41,987 nucleotides of DNA from Cupriavidus sp. (GTDB lineage: Bacteria > Pseudomonadota > Gammaproteobacteria > Burkholderiales > Burkholderiaceae), in NCBI GenBank assembly GCA_031180665.1, contig JAPSLP010000040.1, positions 1 through 41,987 on the forward strand, given 5' to 3'. The position numbers were made by a program, and so were the translations under genes. Numbering within the stretch: the stretch's first letter is position 1; each line of letters starts with the position of its first letter. Positions 41,659-41,987 of this stretch are shown piece after piece. Under the pieces are notes generated by a model. It did no database searches. It saw only the letters and a program-made list of their open reading frames with translations, and was not told where the DNA came from.

Positions 41659-41987
41659 TCAGATCTCCTCGTACAGCGGCAGCGTCAGGAATTCGGCGAA
41701 CGATTCCGACGTCGACATCTGCTCGAAGATCTCGGCGGCGCGGTCGTAGGTCCTGGTGTCGCCACCGACCACTTCCTTGACCTTGGCCAGCTCCTCCGGG
41801 ATCAGCGCGCGCACCATCTCGGCGGTGACCTTGCGGCCGTCTTCCAGCACGCCCTTCGGCGAGCGGATCCACTGCCAGACCTGCGAACGCGAGATCTCGG
41901 CGGTGGCGGCGTCTTCCATCAGGTTGTGGATCGGCACGCAGCCGTTGCCGGCCAGCCAGGCGCCCAGGTAATGGATGCCCACGTTGA
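41659..41987 (-). CDS. aceB: malate synthase A (partial, C-terminal end)
   Basis: Glyoxylate-shunt enzyme condensing acetyl-CoA and glyoxylate to malate. Only the last ~109 residues are in the window: NVGIHYLGAWLAGNGCVPIHNLMEDAATAEISRSQ read in two parts matches the C-terminal domain of malate synthase A, including NLMEDAATAEIS with the catalytic-region acid and the WQWIRSP segment. It ends LTLPLYEEI. The gene continues past the right edge. Its 3' region holds a REP pair and a strong terminator. Confidence 0.94.
   Translation of the reverse strand, partial: NVGIHYLGAWLAGNGCVPIHNLMEDAATAEISRSQVWQWIRSPKGVLEDGRKVTAEMVRALIPEELAKVKEVVGGDTRTYDRAAEIFEQMSTSESFAEFLTLPLYEEI

Overview
The window is core chromosome from a GC-rich betaproteobacterium, most likely Burkholderiaceae (Cupriavidus/Ralstonia type). 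That placement is an inference from the protein sequences and from gene order: rpsB divergent from map-glnD-rluB, ligA-zipA-smc together, and a dapC-dapD-dapE-prmB run. No phage, plasmid, transposase, CRISPR array, rRNA or tRNA was seen. Gene density is high, codon use looks uniform, and GTG/TTG starts are common.

Layout. 1-422 is the 5' part of rpsB (minus), with a clear sigma70 promoter at 616-644. 810-6107 carries map, glnD and an rluB-type pseudouridine synthase (plus). 6194-15298 is a long minus-strand block: an unknown 154-aa gene, a peptide deformylase, an unknown 155-aa gene, ligA, a zipA-like gene and smc. An EamA transporter follows (minus, 15594-16586). 16895-22249 is a plus-strand run of lysine/diaminopimelate genes, dapC and dapD, a small coiled-coil membrane protein, a YffB/ArsC-like protein, dapE, then prmB. 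Next come a DUF2817 M14-like peptidase, a DUF2165 membrane protein, an unknown 263-aa gene and an ABC-F ATPase (YheS-like). 27661-33469 (mostly minus) holds an ABC exporter with dsbB, then radA with alr, and a small unknown membrane gene on plus (30438-30872). lplT (plus, 33957-35276) meets a minus-strand, translationally overlapping operon tsaB-rimI-udg-DUF1853 (38994 to 35315). The right end has an acyl-CoA-binding protein, a DHA2 drug transporter coupled to a DUF1857/SRPBCC gene, and the 3' end of malate synthase (aceB).

Functionally the window is housekeeping. Translation and protein maturation: rpsB, map, def, prmB, rluB, tsaB, rimI. Nitrogen sensing: glnD. DNA replication, repair and segregation: ligA, smc, radA, udg. 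Cell envelope and division: zipA-like, dapC/D/E, alr, lplT, dsbB. No coherent new multi-gene system was found. The points worth a second look are small: tandem-repeat tracts (16665-16760, 37314-37448, 37591-37638 and the rluB N-terminus), paired REP-like inverted repeats (39391-39486 and 41581-41651), a nested palindrome between alr and lplT, a probable leaderless tsaB mRNA, hairpins at transcript 5' ends, and five genes of unknown function.
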